From an uncultured Clostridia bacterium (GTDB lineage: Bacteria > Bacillota_A > Clostridia > Oscillospirales > Acutalibacteraceae): 14,434 bases of DNA. This document shows, in pieces, positions 13,549 through 14,434 of this stretch; the stretch's first letter is position 1, and every line of letters starts with the position of its first letter. The notes under the pieces are model-generated. The model searched no databases. It was not told the DNA's origin and saw only the letters and a list, made by a program, of their open reading frames with translations. A program made the translations under genes and the position numbers. The stretch lies in the NCBI GenBank assembly GCA_944380625.1, contig CALWIE010000029.1, forward strand, positions 1 to 14,434. The letters run 5' to 3'.

Positions 13549-14238
13549 GTGAAATTGGAGGGAATCCGCGAGAAGCTCATGGAGGAGTTGGAAAACCCCA
13601 CCGCGTTTACCATCCCCATTTTCGGGGGGATCCCCGTGGGGCAGTCGGTGGTGATCACCTGGGGGATTATGGCCGTTTTGGTGATCGCCTCCCTTCTGTT
13701 TACCCGGCATCTGAAAAAGGTGCCCGGCAAGGCCCAGCTGGTGGCGGAGATGTACGTGGGCTTTATGAACAACTTCGCCAAAAAGCACATGGGCGAACAC
13801 TGGAGAAGCTTCGCCCCCTATTTTGGGACCATCGGCCTGTATCTGGGCCTGGCCAACATGATCGGCCTGTTTGGCATCACGCCTCCCACCAAGGACTTGA
13901 ACGTGACGGCGGGCCTGGCCTTGATGAGCTGCGGGCTGATCTATGGCTCCAGCTTCCGGTACAAGGGCCTCAAGGGGGGGCTAAAGAAATTTTTGGAGCC
14001 CACCCCCATCCTGCTGCCCATCAACCTGATGGAGGTGGTCATCCGGCCCCTGTCCCTGTGTATGCGGTTGTTTGGCAACGTGCTGGGGGCCTTTATCATT
14101 ATGGAGCTCATCAAGCTGGCCATCCCGGTGGGGCTGCCCCTGGCCGCCAGCATGTATTTCGACGTGTTCGACGGCATTATCCAGACGGTGGTGTTTGTGT
14201 TCTTGACCGCCATGTTCACCCAGGAGACCTTGGAGTGA
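13549..14238 (+). CDS. atpB: F0F1 ATP synthase subunit a
   Basis: This is the membrane subunit a, which forms the ion path next to the c-ring of ATP synthase. From the GTG at 13549 it has 229 residues, normal for the family. It starts a short way before the family's usual FTIPIFGGIPV strand and has about five membrane helices. PLSLCMRLFGN (167-177) contains the essential Arg173, equivalent to Arg210 of E. coli. The start is uncertain. GTG 13549 has GAAGGGG only three bases away, TTG 13555 has the same site at nine bases, and ATG 13579 has GGAGGG at 16 bases. Longer in-frame starts at 13414 or 13498 lie before or almost at the predicted transcription start and lack a ribosome site. atpE follows after 80 bases; no atpI-like gene precedes it. 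Confidence 0.93.
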   Translation: MKLEGIREKLMEELENPTAFTIPIFGGIPVGQSVVITWGIMAVLVIASLLFTRHLKKVPGKAQLVAEMYVGFMNNFAKKHMGEHWRSFAPYFGTIGLYLGLANMIGLFGITPPTKDLNVTAGLALMSCGLIYGSSFRYKGLKGGLKKFLEPTPILLPINLMEVVIRPLSLCMRLFGNVLGAFIIMELIKLAIPVGLPLAASMYFDVFDGIIQTVVFVFLTAMFTQETLE

Positions 14239-14297
14239 CCTGAAGTGGGAAGCTGCGGGAGGGATCCCGTTCTTCATAAATAGAGAGAAATTTCTGA

Positions 14298-14434
<137 letters not shown>

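Overview
The window looks like ordinary chromosomal core sequence from a high-G+C member of the Firmicutes/Bacillota, most likely a gut clostridium of the Oscillospiraceae (Flavonifractor/Pseudoflavonifractor/Lawsonibacter-like). This placement is inferred from several things: strong AGGAGG-type ribosome sites, G/C-rich third codon positions, a ThiI that lacks the rhodanese domain and sits beside a NifS-type cysteine desulfurase, a membrane-anchored HtrA with a long cytoplasmic tail, an ECF-type S component and a short ribbon-helix-helix regulator. I see no rRNA, tRNA, CRISPR array, insertion sequence or phage gene.

Layout. (1) Positions 1-6508 are one rightward block: the 3' part of nadE (glutamine-dependent NAD+ synthase), an unrecognised 375-residue protein, a D-2-hydroxyacid dehydrogenase, a cysteine desulfurase, thiI (tRNA 4-thiouridine synthase) and cinA (MoaB-like plus PncC amidase domains). 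It ends at a strong hairpin terminator that works in both directions. (2) Positions 6517-7837 run leftward: gluQ (glutamyl-queuosine tRNA-Asp synthetase) from a perfect TTGACA-17-TATAAT promoter, then a 59-residue ribbon-helix-helix protein with its own promoter, which is overlaid by three alternating GTATAGC half-sites. (3) Positions 7862-8861 hold a DUF368 (PopT-type) membrane protein, divergent from gluQ and closed by a long bidirectional terminator. (4) A leftward HAD phosphatase (8894-9571) is divergent from a rightward malic enzyme, which is followed by an ECF S component. (5) An HtrA/DegP-like anchored protease ends at a strong hairpin. (6) The window closes with the start of the F0F1 ATP synthase operon: atpB and the first 38 codons of atpE.

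How the genes relate. The desulfurase and ThiI form a likely sulfur-relay pair for s4U8 in tRNA, and GluQ adds a second tRNA modification step. NadE and CinA both belong to NAD metabolism (synthesis, and recycling of nicotinamide mononucleotide). Malic enzyme feeds pyruvate and NAD(P)H. DUF368 recycles the envelope lipid carrier, HtrA deals with extracytoplasmic protein damage, and the atp operon couples ion flow to ATP. The most unusual items are regulatory: the half-site array over the RHH promoter, and an attenuator-like hairpin plus a short overlapping open frame in the atp leader. I found no clear evidence of a new multi-gene system. The one protein I cannot assign (580-1707) is the best candidate for new biology.
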